Program-made: the position numbers and the translations under genes
Notes under the pieces: model-generated
Told to the model about the DNA's origin: nothing
What the model saw: only the letters and a program-made list of their open reading frames with translations
Database searches by the model: none
In this document: positions 19,832 through 28,991 of the stretch, in pieces
Position numbering within the stretch: position 1 is the first letter of the stretch
How the letters are laid out: the number at the start of each line of letters is the position of its first letter
DNA from: JAAXHH01 sp965225915
GTDB taxonomy: Bacteria > JAAXHH01
Assembly: GCA_965225915.1 (NCBI GenBank)
Contig: OZ245326.1
Location: 1,116,001-1,180,000 of the forward strand
Reading direction: 5' to 3'
Length of the DNA: 64,000 nucleotides

Positions 19832-21018
19832 CAACTATCCCCTACCCGCTGTTCAAACAGCTTAGCAGTTTGCAGTCCCGGGCGTTGACCGTTGGTGTCG
19901 TCCTGATCCTGGGTGGACTGCTCTACGCCTTATCCATGGGTGAAATGGCCGGTTTCTACCAGGCGTACCTGGTTGGCTACATGATCTGCGTGGGCATTAC
20001 CCTGGTGTGCATGGCCTTCACCATGCTGCACCACCTTATCGGCGGTCGATGGGGATTCATCATCCAGCGACTTCTCGAAGCCGCCATGAGTACTTTGCCC
20101 GTGTTGCTCGTCCTCTTCATACCCATCGCGCTGGGCATGCACGACCTGTACCACTGGACGCACGAAGAAGTGGTGGCCGGCGATCCGATTCTGCAGCACA
20201 AGGAATCCTATCTCAACGTGCCCTTCTTCCTCATACGGACCGTGGTCTATTTCGCCATCTGGATCATCGCGTCGTTCCTGCTGATCAGGTGGTCTGTCGC
20301 CCAGGATTCTTCGGGAGACCCCAGGCTGACGGACAAAATCCGATCCATCAGCGGACCCGGTGTGGTGGTGTTCGCCCTGACGATGACCTTCGCGTCCTTC
20401 GACTGGATCATGTCCACCGATCCGCACTGGTTCTCGACACTTTACGGGGTCATGATGATCGTGAGCAGCGGGGGCGCCGCCCTTTCGTTCATCATCATCA
20501 TGATGACCTATCTCAGGAACCACGCTCCGATTTCCGGACTCGCCGATTCGGACCGGTTTCACGACTGGGGTAAGTTGCTGCTGGCTTTTACGCTGCTCTG
20601 GTTCTACATGATGCTGTCACAGTTCCTGATCATCTGGGCGACGAACCTGCCGGAAGAAAACCCCTGGTACGTACATCGAGTTCATGGCGGCTGGGAAGTG
20701 GTGTCGATCGTCCTGGTACTCTGCCGGTTCGTGATCGCCTTCTTCCTGCTACTTTCCATACCGAGGAAAAGGGACCCGCGTCGCCTGGTGCGCGTCGCCT
20801 GGTTCATCCTGGTCATGCACCTGGTCGATATCTTCTGGCACGTGGCGCCCAACTTCCGTCAGGACGGATTCAGTTTCAGCGTGATGGATGTAGTCATCCC
20901 GCTCGGACTGGGAGGCATCTGGTTTTACTTTGTGATCGATCGATTGAAAAAGAATCCGCTGATTCCACAGAAAGATCCTCGGTTCGAGGAACTCGTGAAG
21001 TCGGTCTCGAACGCATAG
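19828..21018 (+). CDS. actF: Alternative complex III membrane subunit ActF (NrfD-like)
   Basis: 396 residues from ATG 19828. It is a polytopic membrane protein of the NrfD-like family with about ten helices, homologous in layout to ActC but shorter. Recognisable parts include AFTMLHHLIGGRWGFIIQRL, the HDLYHWTHEEV loop, and TFASFDWIMSTDPHWFSTLY, a hallmark of ActF. In alternative complex III it forms half of the membrane core and a putative proton channel. The frame overlaps the actE stop by four bases. It is followed after 13 bases by a small membrane protein that belongs to the same operon. Confidence 0.94.
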   Translation: MTTIPYPLFKQLSSLQSRALTVGVVLILGGLLYALSMGEMAGFYQAYLVGYMICVGITLVCMAFTMLHHLIGGRWGFIIQRLLEAAMSTLPVLLVLFIPIALGMHDLYHWTHEEVVAGDPILQHKESYLNVPFFLIRTVVYFAIWIIASFLLIRWSVAQDSSGDPRLTDKIRSISGPGVVVFALTMTFASFDWIMSTDPHWFSTLYGVMMIVSSGGAALSFIIIMMTYLRNHAPISGLADSDRFHDWGKLLLAFTLLWFYMMLSQFLIIWATNLPEENPWYVHRVHGGWEVVSIVLVLCRFVIAFFLLLSIPRKRDPRRLVRVAWFILVMHLVDIFWHVAPNFRQDGFSFSVMDVVIPLGLGGIWFYFVIDRLKKNPLIPQKDPRFEELVKSVSNA

Positions 21019-21031
21019 GGACGAGAAATCC

Positions 21032-21457
21032 ATGAATCTCGGGAAAAACCATCACATCGTTGACGAGGCCGCGGTTAAACGGGGACACGAAGTCTACGAA
21101 ACCAACGTGCCCCTGGTCATCAAGTTCGGCATCGGCCTGACGGCCCTGGCCATCATATCCATGGTGCTGATGTGGGGGATGTTCGTGGTGATCGAAGATT
21201 ACAACGCGCTGTCGTTTGATGCACCGTCGCCCATGCTGGAAGAAAACACGCTTCCGCCCGAGCCCCGGCTGCAGGTCATCCCCGAAGAGGACCTGATCGT
21301 CCTTCGGGAGGCGGAAAATAGAAAACTGAACAGTTACGGATGGGTGATTAGAACGGCGGAAATCGTCCAGATACCGATCGAGCGGGCCATGCACCTTATC
21401 GCGACCGACAACCGGTTCGAACTTCCCTCGTTAGAGGGAACCGGGGAAGGACAGTAA
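21032..21457 (+). CDS. Single-helix membrane protein between actF and sco
   Basis: 141 residues. A cytoplasmic N-terminus of about 30 residues (KRGHEVYETNVPLVIKFG) leads into one transmembrane helix (about 30-52, IGLTALAIISMVLMWGMFVV). A proline-rich, acidic periplasmic part follows, with PPEPRLQV, then LNSYGWVIRTAEIVQIPIER near the C-terminus. The Y-G-W-V ... I-P-I-x-R-A-M signature recurs in small proteins of cytochrome oxidase and complex III operons in Acidobacteria- and Gemmatimonadota-like genomes; that is from memory, not a search. No haem or metal motif is visible. It may link the two complexes or help assembly. Confidence 0.75.
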   Translation: MNLGKNHHIVDEAAVKRGHEVYETNVPLVIKFGIGLTALAIISMVLMWGMFVVIEDYNALSFDAPSPMLEENTLPPEPRLQVIPEEDLIVLREAENRKLNSYGWVIRTAEIVQIPIERAMHLIATDNRFELPSLEGTGEGQ

Positions 21458-21461
21458 AACT

Positions 21462-22355
21462 ATGAGCACCAACCATTCCAAATACGCCGCGATCCTCGCC
21501 GCGATCCTGCTTGTGCTGCCCGGCGGGGTCTACGGACAGGAAGGCGGTAGTCGCCCGACGATCTCGAAGGATGTCGGCGTCGGTCCCGGTCTGGAAGCGA
21601 GCGCTACGCCTGAAATCCTCAAGCACGTCGGCATCGAGCAGAATATCGGCGCGGCACTGCCCCTGGACCTTGAATTCTACGATGAAACGGGAACACCGGT
21701 GAAACTGGGCAGTTACTTCGGAGACAAGCCGGTCATCCTTTCGCTGGTCTACTACGATTGTCCCATGTTGTGCACGGAAGTCCTCAACGGGCTCAACAGG
21801 AGCCTTGCCCCGCTGAAATTTACCATAGGCGATGAATTCGAGGTGCTCTCCGTCAGTTTCGACCCGAGGGAGACCCACCAGCTTGCGGCACAGAAGAAAG
21901 CGGTCTACACGCAGCGGTACAACCGACCCGGAGCGAAGGAAGGCTGGCATTTCCTTACGGGCGAGGCGCCTGCGATCGACGCGTTAACGGGAACCGTCGG
22001 TTTCAACTACGTTTACGATGAAGACGAAGGGCAGTTCGTGCACGGCAGCGCCATCATGATCGTCAGCCCGAAGGGAACGGTCTCGCACTACTTCTTCGGT
22101 ATCGAGTATCCTTCGGAAGACATCCGGTTGGCCCTGATCGAATCTTCGGAAGAAAAGCTGGGCAACGTGTTCGACCAGATCATGTTGTACTGTTTCAACT
22201 ACGATCCCGAACAGGGCAGATACGGCGTCGTTATCATGAACACGATGCGTGTGGCCGGCCTGGTAACGCTGCTGGCCATGGGTTCATTCATGGTCATCAT
22301 GTTCAAGCGTGACCGTCGCCGGCGGACGAGGAATAAACACGGAAACGATGGGTAA
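21462..22355 (+). CDS. sco: SCO1/SenC-type copper chaperone with C-terminal membrane anchor
   Basis: 297 residues. A signal peptide (about 1-26) is followed by a thioredoxin-fold SCO domain. The copper ligands are C100 and C104 in YYDCPMLCTEV and H194 in QFVHGSAIMIV. A helix near the C-terminus (about 262-285, VAGLVTLLAMGSFMVIMFKR) is extra to most SCO proteins and probably anchors it. Sco proteins reduce and metallate the CuA centre of cytochrome oxidase subunit II. That subunit, with a CuA site, is encoded next, after a 138-base gap filled by a tandem repeat. Confidence 0.92.
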   Translation: MSTNHSKYAAILAAILLVLPGGVYGQEGGSRPTISKDVGVGPGLEASATPEILKHVGIEQNIGAALPLDLEFYDETGTPVKLGSYFGDKPVILSLVYYDCPMLCTEVLNGLNRSLAPLKFTIGDEFEVLSVSFDPRETHQLAAQKKAVYTQRYNRPGAKEGWHFLTGEAPAIDALTGTVGFNYVYDEDEGQFVHGSAIMIVSPKGTVSHYFFGIEYPSEDIRLALIESSEEKLGNVFDQIMLYCFNYDPEQGRYGVVIMNTMRVAGLVTLLAMGSFMVIMFKRDRRRRTRNKHGNDG

Positions 22356-22363
22356 TCGGCCAG

Positions 22364-22430
22364 GCCAGACCAAGCCAGACCAAGCCAGACCAAGCCAGAC
22401 CAAGCCAGACCAAGCCAGACCAAGCCAGAC
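22364..22430. repeat. 10-bp tandem repeat array between sco and coxB
   Basis: The decamer gccagaccaa is repeated perfectly 6.7 times (22364-22430). It fills half of the 138-base gap between two genes of the same operon. The unit is not palindromic, and the repeats have no spacers. The array is followed by about 60 ordinary bases before the coxB start. Confidence 0.97.
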
Positions 22431-22493
22431 CGGCGCAATCAGCAAGCAACGCGCCAAGGCGGAAAAGACCCGACTTAACCGTAAAGTGAGCGT

Positions 22494-23441
22494 ATGAACA
22501 ACCAATTTCAACTGCATCCCGAGATCGCATCAACCTTTGCCTACGACGTCGATCTGCTGTATTTTTTCGTAGTGGCCATCAGCGTGTTCTTCATGGCGCT
22601 GATCTGCGTGCTGATCTTCGTCTTCGCCATGAAGTACCGGCGCCGCTCCGAGGACCAGCAGGCGGAATCCCAGACCCACGGCCACCTGCTCCTTGAAATC
22701 ACGTGGTCGGCCATACCGCTCGTTCTCATGATGATCATGTTCGCCTGGGGCGTCTGGCTATTCTTCAGGGTGTACCAGATCCCGGACGGCGCCATGGAGT
22801 ATTACGTGGTCGGCAAACAGTGGATGTGGCACGTACAGCACCCCACGGGACAGCGTGAAATCAACGAAATGCACGTGCCGATCGATACGCCGGTGAAGCT
22901 GACCATGGCGTCCGAGGATGTCATACACAGCTTCTTCATCCCGGCGTTCCGGGTAAAGAACGACGTGATTCCCGGGCGGTACACGTCCCTGACGTTCGAG
23001 GCGACGAAGGCCGGTAAGTACCACCTGTTCTGCGCGGAGTACTGCGGTACCGAACACTCCCGCATGGTCGGAAGCGTATACGCCATGGAACCGGAGGACT
23101 ACCAGAACTGGCTGGCCGGCGGCGTGAGCGATGAAACCCCAGAAGAGGCCGGGGCCAGGCTATTCTCGCAGTTGAACTGCATTACCTGCCACAGCGACCA
23201 GGCCGGGGCCAGGGGACCGTCTTTGAACGGCAAATTCGGCACAGAGGAAGTCCTTGCCAGCGGCGAACGCATATTGATCGACGAAGCCTATATCCGGGAA
23301 TCTATCGTCAATCCCCGCATCCGGCTCGTTTCAGGATACCCGTCGATCATGCCGACCTTCCAGGGTCAGATTACGGAGACCAACATCTTCAATCTGATTT
23401 CCTACATTAAATCTCTACCGAGTACAGAGGGCGCCCAATGA
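22494..23441 (+). CDS. coxB: Cytochrome c oxidase subunit II with fused cytochrome c domain (caa3 type)
   Basis: 315 residues. Two N-terminal membrane helices (about 22-48 and 68-90) are followed by the cupredoxin CuA domain: VVGKQWMWHVQHPTGQREIN, HSFFIPAFRVKNDVIPG with the CuA histidine, and CAEYCGTEHSRM with the two cysteines, histidine and methionine. A C-terminal domain of about 90 residues has a CITCH haem site and PSIMPTFQGQ with the distal methionine. This makes the enzyme a caa3-type oxidase that accepts electrons from complex III through its own haem c. The stop overlaps the coxA start by four bases. Confidence 0.95.
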   Translation: MNNQFQLHPEIASTFAYDVDLLYFFVVAISVFFMALICVLIFVFAMKYRRRSEDQQAESQTHGHLLLEITWSAIPLVLMMIMFAWGVWLFFRVYQIPDGAMEYYVVGKQWMWHVQHPTGQREINEMHVPIDTPVKLTMASEDVIHSFFIPAFRVKNDVIPGRYTSLTFEATKAGKYHLFCAEYCGTEHSRMVGSVYAMEPEDYQNWLAGGVSDETPEEAGARLFSQLNCITCHSDQAGARGPSLNGKFGTEEVLASGERILIDEAYIRESIVNPRIRLVSGYPSIMPTFQGQITETNIFNLISYIKSLPSTEGAQ

Positions 23442-25105
23442 GTACAATAGCACAACAGGGGGCTGACGAACATCGGATGCCCCGTGACCACTTTCTGAAC
23501 GCGACCTACTCGATCAAGTCCTGGTTGCTGACGATGGATCACAAGCGCGTGGGGCTGCTGTACCTGTTTTCGATCACTTTCTTCTTCCTGATCGGGGGCA
23601 CCTTCGCCAGCCTGATCCGCCTGGAACTGGCTACGCCCGAGGCGGACCTCATGGAGGCGGACCAGTACAACGTGGCCTTTTCCATGCACGGCATCGTCAT
23701 GATTTTCTTCTTCCTGATCCCGTCGATTCCCGCCGTGTTCGGAAATTTCATCATGCCACTCATGATCGGGGCCAAGGACGTGGCCTTCCCGAAGCTGAAC
23801 CTGATGAGCTGGTACCTGTTCATCATCGGCGGCACCTTCGGCGTATTGACGACCTTGCTGGGCGGGGTGGATACCGGCTGGACCTTCTACACCCCCTTCA
23901 GCAGTACGTATTCCAACAGCAACGTGATCCTGGCTGGGATGGCGGCCTTCATTGCCGGCTTCTCGTCCATTCTGACCGGGCTGAATTTCATGGTGACCAT
24001 CCACAAGATGCGGGCGCCGGGCATTTCCTGGTTCAAAATGCCCCTGTTCGTCTGGGGCATGTACGCCACCAGCCTGATCATGGTCCTCGGCACCCCGGTC
24101 ATCGCGATCACGCTGGCCCTCATGATGGTGGAGCGGGGGCTGCACATCGGCATATTCGATCCCGCCCTGGGCGGCGACCCGGTCCTGTTCCAACACCTGT
24201 TCTGGTTCTATTCCCATCCAGCTGTTTATATCATGATCCTGCCCGGCATGGGCGTCATCTCCGAGGTCATCGCCGCCTTCAGCCGCAAGCGGATCTTCGG
24301 ATACGAATTCATCGCCATGTCCAGCGTTTCGATCGCGGTCCTGGGTTTCTTCGTTTGGGGCCACCATCTCTTCGTGAGCGGTCAGTCGATCTACGCCGGC
24401 ATGGTCTTTTCGTTCATCACCATGCTGGTCGCGGTGCCGTCAGCCATCAAGGTCTTCAACTGGATGGCGACCATCCACAAGGGATCGGTGTCCTATGACG
24501 CGCCCATGCTCTACGCCCTCGGATTCATCGGACTCTTTTCCGTGGGCGGTCTCACCGGCGTGTTCCTGGCCATCATGGGGCTGGACATCCACATGCACGA
24601 CACCTACTTCGTGGTTGCCCATTTTCACTACGTCATGGTTGGCGGCGCGGTAACGGCCTTCATGGCGGCGGTGCACTTCTGGTGGCCCAAGATTTCCGGC
24701 CGCATGTACCCGGAGGGATGGTCGCGCTTCGCCGCCTTCCTGATCTTCGCCGGGTTCAACCTGACGTTCTTCCCGCAGTTCATCGTGGGCTACCTCGGGA
24801 TGCCGCGGCGCTACCACGTCTATCCGGAAGAGTGGCAACTGCTGAACATCATGTCTTCAGCCGGCGCCACCATCCTGGCGGCGGCCTTCATCGTCCCGGC
24901 GATATACCTGCTCTGGTCGCTGAAGAACGGCAAGGTCGCCGGTCCCAATCCCTGGCGGGCAACCGGTCTCGAATGGACCCTTTCGTCACCGCCGCCGGAA
25001 CACAACTTCCCAATCACGCCCGTCGTGGAAGAGGAGCCGTACAACTACGGCAAGGTGATCGAGAACCCGGTGCACGAGGAAGAGGAAGAGCTCGAACACG
25101 CTTAA
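23438..25105 (+). CDS. coxA: Cytochrome c oxidase subunit I, A2-type haem-copper oxidase
   Basis: 555 residues with the twelve-helix layout of subunit I. Visible ligands: the low-spin haem histidine in FSMHGIVMIFFF, CuB His with cross-linked Tyr in FYSHPAVYIMILPG, the CuB pair in WGHHLFVSG, and the haem a3/haem a histidines in HDTYFVVAHFHYVMVGG. In the SHPAVY segment the D-channel glutamate of A1 enzymes (GHPEVY) is replaced, and the preceding YS pair is present, the mark of A2-type oxidases such as the caa3 oxidase of Rhodothermus marinus. It reduces oxygen and pumps protons in the cytoplasmic membrane. Confidence 0.96.
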   Translation: MSTIAQQGADEHRMPRDHFLNATYSIKSWLLTMDHKRVGLLYLFSITFFFLIGGTFASLIRLELATPEADLMEADQYNVAFSMHGIVMIFFFLIPSIPAVFGNFIMPLMIGAKDVAFPKLNLMSWYLFIIGGTFGVLTTLLGGVDTGWTFYTPFSSTYSNSNVILAGMAAFIAGFSSILTGLNFMVTIHKMRAPGISWFKMPLFVWGMYATSLIMVLGTPVIAITLALMMVERGLHIGIFDPALGGDPVLFQHLFWFYSHPAVYIMILPGMGVISEVIAAFSRKRIFGYEFIAMSSVSIAVLGFFVWGHHLFVSGQSIYAGMVFSFITMLVAVPSAIKVFNWMATIHKGSVSYDAPMLYALGFIGLFSVGGLTGVFLAIMGLDIHMHDTYFVVAHFHYVMVGGAVTAFMAAVHFWWPKISGRMYPEGWSRFAAFLIFAGFNLTFFPQFIVGYLGMPRRYHVYPEEWQLLNIMSSAGATILAAAFIVPAIYLLWSLKNGKVAGPNPWRATGLEWTLSSPPPEHNFPITPVVEEEPYNYGKVIENPVHEEEEELEHA

Positions 25106-25141
25106 CCGGTGCACGTAGTCATCCTGTGAAGGAGTAAGATC

Positions 25142-25834
25142 GTGTCAGTCAGCACGGAAGCGGCATCTCACGGCCACGATGTACACGCCGATCATCCAGC
25201 ATACATGCGCCATCAGTTCGATGACATGGATCAGCAGAACGATGCCGCGAGCCTGGGGATGTGGCTGTTTCTGCTGACGGAAGTCATGTTCTTCGGCGGG
25301 TTCTTCTTGGGGTATTCGATCTATCGAAGCGAGTACTACGATTCCTTCGTCAACGGCAGCCACCACCTGGATATCTTCCTGGGAGGTTTGAACACGGTCG
25401 CCCTGATCACCAGCAGCGTCACCATGGCCTTCGCCGTGCGTGCCGCGCAACTGGGCAAGAAGAACCACATCATCGTCTTCCTGGTGCTGACCCTGTTGCT
25501 CGGCGCCGTGTTCATGGTCAACAAGTTCATAGAGTACTCCCACAAGTGGCACGACGGCCTGATTCCCGGAATGAACTTCATCTGGACCGACCCGGGCGAT
25601 CCGCGGACGATCCAGCTCTTCTACGGATTCTACTTCTGCATGACCGGAACCCACGGACTGCACGTGCTCATTGGACTCGTCCTCATCGTCTGGCTGCTGA
25701 TCCGGGTCTGTCAGAACAAGTTCACCCCCGAGTACTATGCGCCGATCGAGAACTTTGGCTTGTACTGGCACTTTGTCGACCTGGTCTGGATTTTCCTGTT
25801 CCCGCTGCTGTACCTGATCGGCGGACTACACTGA
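25142..25834 (+). CDS. coxC: Cytochrome c oxidase subunit III
   Basis: 230 residues starting at GTG 25142, with GGAG seven bases upstream. About five to seven helices are present. Hallmarks are LGMWLFLLTEVMFFGGFFLG in the first helices, where the conserved glutamate lies, FYFCMTGTHGLHVLIGLVLI with its histidine, and the ending NFGLYWHFVDLVWIFLFPLLY. Subunit III stabilises the proton-entry side of subunit I. The N-terminal tail of about 40 residues is histidine-rich (SHGHDVHADHP). Confidence 0.95.
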   Translation: MSVSTEAASHGHDVHADHPAYMRHQFDDMDQQNDAASLGMWLFLLTEVMFFGGFFLGYSIYRSEYYDSFVNGSHHLDIFLGGLNTVALITSSVTMAFAVRAAQLGKKNHIIVFLVLTLLLGAVFMVNKFIEYSHKWHDGLIPGMNFIWTDPGDPRTIQLFYGFYFCMTGTHGLHVLIGLVLIVWLLIRVCQNKFTPEYYAPIENFGLYWHFVDLVWIFLFPLLYLIGGLH

Positions 25835-25861
25835 CAGCGTTAGCGTTTAGAGGCCCGAATC

Positions 25862-26200
25862 ATGTCTGAACACGCAGAACACGCCGTCCACGGCAAACAT
25901 TCCCACCACATCGCGTCGGTATCCAACTACCTGACCGTCTTCGCTTTACTCCTGGTTCTTACTGCCGCTACGGTATGGGTGGCCTTCATCGACCTGGGCA
26001 TTTTCAACACGGTGGTGGCCATGGCCATCGCCTGCGTAAAGGCCATGGCAGTCATACTGTACTTCATGCACCTGAAGTTCAACCCCGGCCAAACCAAGCT
26101 CGCCGCCGCCGCCGCCATATTCTGGCTGATGATCCTCCTCGTCATCACGTTCTTCGACTACGTGGGCCGCACCTGGCAGGACAATCCTCCGGGCTGGTAG
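25862..26200 (+). CDS. coxD: Cytochrome c oxidase subunit IV-type small membrane protein
   Basis: 112 residues with three hydrophobic helices: LTVFALLLVLTAATVWVAFI, VVAMAIACVKAMAVILYFMH and LAAAAAIFWLMILLVITFFD. The second helix ends in YFMHLKF, characteristic of the caa3/bo3-type subunit IV family (COX4_pro/CyoD-like). GAGG lies eight bases upstream of the ATG. It is the last gene of the operon. The 83-base gap after it, before a convergent gene, has no terminator that can be recognised. Confidence 0.9.
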   Translation: MSEHAEHAVHGKHSHHIASVSNYLTVFALLLVLTAATVWVAFIDLGIFNTVVAMAIACVKAMAVILYFMHLKFNPGQTKLAAAAAIFWLMILLVITFFDYVGRTWQDNPPGW

Positions 26201-26283
26201 GGTGTATCCTGCCAGGTATTGACGAATCCGGCTGGAGAAATATACCTGAAATCATGCGTGCCGCGGAAGGCGTCTGAAGCGGG

Positions 26284-27573
26284 CTAGATATACCTTACCC
26301 AACCCTTGGGTCGGGCGGCTTTGAAACGGCGGAACCACAGACACAACGGATAGAGCAGAATCAGTACACCCAGGGCAGCCAGGTAGGCGGTACCCAAACC
26401 GTGTTTCATGAACATGCCCGTGGCCAGTCCTGCGAATATCAGAATGTGCATGTGGAGCAAGTAGAAGAAAAACGCGGTCTGGCCAAATACGAGCAGAGGA
26501 TTCCAGGCTCGTACCGGACCCTTCATAGTCCGCTGATACCGAAAGAAACCCCACAGAATCAGGGCCATCAGGCCCAACTCCAGTAATGCAAACGTCAGGC
26601 TTGGCGGGTATTTATTGACATACAGCCATTGCACCAGCGAAAAGTCTTCACGTAGAAGAAGCATATTCCCATATCCATTCCAGGCACGTAAGATCACGAA
26701 AAGTCCCAATGCCAGCATACCCGTGATGACCAGGAGGCGTTCGACCGATGTGGACGACCGGGCAACGTCAATGGACGCTGCGACGATTGGACGTTGCAGC
26801 AGATAACGACCCAACAGCCAGCCCAGAATCATCATCCCCAACCATGGCACAAAGGGATACTGCACCCACACAGGCACGGAGCCGATCTTGACCAACAGGC
26901 CCGGATGGAAAAACGGTATGCACACGGTCAGCCAGCCCAGGTTGCGGACCTTGTCGAATGCCCCGTTTAACGCCCCTTGATCAAGTCCCCCATTCGAAAT
27001 TGACGCATTTGTCAACTCACGAATCATGTCGGGCGTAATGCCTCCCAGGTGCATGATACCCCAGAACACGGCTTCGGACAGAAACAGGATCGAAAGTCCG
27101 GTGATAAGCAGCGTGCGGGTGGAAAGGCGCCGTAAGGGGATCATGCAGATCAGCCCCATGCCGATGGCGAACAGTACCTGAAGACTAAACGGTGACCACC
27201 ACAGCAGTTCAAAGGCCAGTATGACAAGGGCCCGCTTGAAAAGACGCCAGTCCAGGTCGCGATCTCGACTACCCATCAGACGGCGCCTCTCATAGCTGAG
27301 AGCCAGCGCGGTACCGGCCAGAAAGACGAACGTCGGTGCGCACAGGTGAGTTATCCAGCGGGTAAAGAACTGGGCAGCAGGCAGATCGGATCCCGCCTTT
27401 TGCATGTACCACGAATCGTCAGAGAGCCGCCCCCCGTTAAAGGCAAGGCTTGCATGATCGATGGCCATCAGGACCATGACGAGGCCGCGCATCCAGTCGA
27501 TGGCCGCCAGGCGGTCCGAGTCTGTGGACAGCGGTGTTTTGGAATCACTGGTAGGTTCGACGCCAGTAGCCAT
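26284..27573 (-). CDS. DUF1624-type membrane acyltransferase (heparan-alpha-glucosaminide N-acetyltransferase-like)
   Basis: 429 residues from ATG 27573; an in-frame TTG lies five codons upstream and neither has a clear binding site. The N-terminal signature RLAAIDWMRGLVMVLMAIDH is that of the DUF1624/YeiB-related family of ten-helix membrane acyltransferases, in which the D-W-x-R-G-x-x-M...DH segment holds the catalytic histidine. About ten hydrophobic helices follow, with HLCAPTFVFLAGTALALSYE and a late FFFYLLHMHILIF segment. Such proteins transfer acetyl groups across the membrane to sugars. The substrate is unknown, although a heparan-type sulfatase lies 5 kb away on the same strand. Confidence 0.8.
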   Translation of the reverse strand: MATGVEPTSDSKTPLSTDSDRLAAIDWMRGLVMVLMAIDHASLAFNGGRLSDDSWYMQKAGSDLPAAQFFTRWITHLCAPTFVFLAGTALALSYERRRLMGSRDRDLDWRLFKRALVILAFELLWWSPFSLQVLFAIGMGLICMIPLRRLSTRTLLITGLSILFLSEAVFWGIMHLGGITPDMIRELTNASISNGGLDQGALNGAFDKVRNLGWLTVCIPFFHPGLLVKIGSVPVWVQYPFVPWLGMMILGWLLGRYLLQRPIVAASIDVARSSTSVERLLVITGMLALGLFVILRAWNGYGNMLLLREDFSLVQWLYVNKYPPSLTFALLELGLMALILWGFFRYQRTMKGPVRAWNPLLVFGQTAFFFYLLHMHILIFAGLATGMFMKHGLGTAYLAALGVLILLYPLCLWFRRFKAARPKGWVRYI

Positions 27574-27613
27574 GCGGGTTGTTCTCAATTGTTGAGTTGG
27601 ATAACTACTTCGG

Positions 27614-28963
27614 CTACAAGAGGGACAGGTAGGAGTTTAATTCGTAGTCGGTGACCTGTGAACGGTAGCGTTCCCACTCTTCCCGCTTGTTTTCGATCAG
27701 CTTGTCCAGGACCTCCTCGCCGAGACACTCTACCAGCAGATCGCTTCCTTCTGCCAGTTTGATGGCCTCGTTCAGATCCCTGGGCAAGGGCTGTACGCCC
27801 AGTTTGCGGCGTTCATCATGGGACATGCCGTACAGGTCGTGTTCCTCGGGCGGCCCGAGTTCATACCCGTTCTCGATACCCGCCAGACCCGCTGAGAGTA
27901 TGACGGCGAAGGCCAGGTAGGGATTGCAGGAAGGATCGGGGGCGCGGTACTCCACGCGCATGGCTTCGTGCTTGGCAGGGTTGTAGGTGGGCAGGCGGAT
28001 CATGTCCGCCCGGTTGCGTAACGCCCACGAAACGAACAGGGGCGCCTCGTAGCCGGCGACTAACCGCTTGTAGGAGTTTACCCACTGATTGGAGACCAGC
28101 ATGGTCTCTGGCGCGTGGCGCATCAGGCCGGCGATAAAGGCCCGGCCCGTGTCCGACAGGTGGTAGTCCCGCCCGTCATCGAAAAACGCGTTCGTGTCGC
28201 CACGGAAGAGCGACAGGTGCATGTGCATGCCGCTCCCGTTGTGGTTGGCGTGGGGTTTGGGCATGAAGGTGGCGTACACGTTGTGCCGAAGGGCCACTTC
28301 CTTCACCACGAGACGGTAGGCCATCGTGTAGTCCGCCATGGTCATGGCGTCGGTATATCGCAGGGAGATTTCGCTCTGGCTCGGGCCGCCCTCGTGGTGG
28401 CTGAACTCGACGCCGATGCCGATTTCTTCCAGGGCCATCACGGTGTCGCGTCTCAGGTCCGTCGCCCAATCCAGGGGGGTGAGGTCGAAGTAGCCGCCCC
28501 GGTCGAGTGGCTCGGGCGGTCCATCGCTGGATTTAAGGTAGTAGTATTCCAGTTCGGGCTGCACATAGAAGGTAAACCCGTGCTCGGCCGCGCGCTGAAG
28601 GCTTCTTCTCAGGATCTGGCGCGGGTCACCCTCGTAGGGCTCGGCGCCATCGGGCCCCAGTATATCGCAGAACATGCTGCCCACGGCGCTCTTCCTGGCG
28701 TCCGGATGCCACGGGAGTATCTGAAACGTGCTGGGGTCCGGCATGGCGATCATATCCTGCTCGCTGTGCCGGATGAATCCCTCTATGGACGAACCGTCGA
28801 AGACCTCGCCGTCCTTCAGGGCGTCTTCCAGTTCCTCCACCGTGATGGAGAAACTCTTCAGAAAACCCAGTATGTCCGTAAACCACAACTGGATGATCTT
28901 GACGTTATGTTCATGGGCCGTATGGAGGACGTAATCCTTTGCCGCATCTGATTTGTCGTTCAT
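27614..28963 (-). CDS. glnA: Glutamine synthetase type I (alpha-like, short form)
   Basis: 449 residues, the length of GSI-alpha enzymes rather than the 468-residue GSI-beta. Motifs in order: FTDILGFLKSFSIT in the N-terminal beta-grasp domain, FDGSSIEGFIR, PELEYYYLK, EFSHHEGGPSQSEI (metal-binding glutamates), ATFMPKPHANHNGSGMHMHL (ATP loop) and YRAPDPSCNPYLAFAVIL. The residue context of the adenylylation tyrosine (NLYDLP in GSI-beta) reads DLYGMS here, so control by adenylylation is doubtful. It makes glutamine from glutamate and ammonia. AGGAG lies five bases upstream, and a 36-residue basic protein is encoded 28 bases upstream on the same strand. Confidence 0.95.
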   Translation of the reverse strand: MNDKSDAAKDYVLHTAHEHNVKIIQLWFTDILGFLKSFSITVEELEDALKDGEVFDGSSIEGFIRHSEQDMIAMPDPSTFQILPWHPDARKSAVGSMFCDILGPDGAEPYEGDPRQILRRSLQRAAEHGFTFYVQPELEYYYLKSSDGPPEPLDRGGYFDLTPLDWATDLRRDTVMALEEIGIGVEFSHHEGGPSQSEISLRYTDAMTMADYTMAYRLVVKEVALRHNVYATFMPKPHANHNGSGMHMHLSLFRGDTNAFFDDGRDYHLSDTGRAFIAGLMRHAPETMLVSNQWVNSYKRLVAGYEAPLFVSWALRNRADMIRLPTYNPAKHEAMRVEYRAPDPSCNPYLAFAVILSAGLAGIENGYELGPPEEHDLYGMSHDERRKLGVQPLPRDLNEAIKLAEGSDLLVECLGEEVLDKLIENKREEWERYRSQVTDYELNSYLSLL

Positions 28964-28991
28964 GCCTCTCCTGTCATGTACACAAGACTGG

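Noticed and set aside
22199..22533. Minus-strand frames with Leu-Trp-Gly-Ala-type repeats (GLVWLGLAWSGL) over the decamer array
   Set aside because: They are the translation of a 10-bp tandem repeat in an operon gap, open in several frames at once, without a ribosome-binding site.
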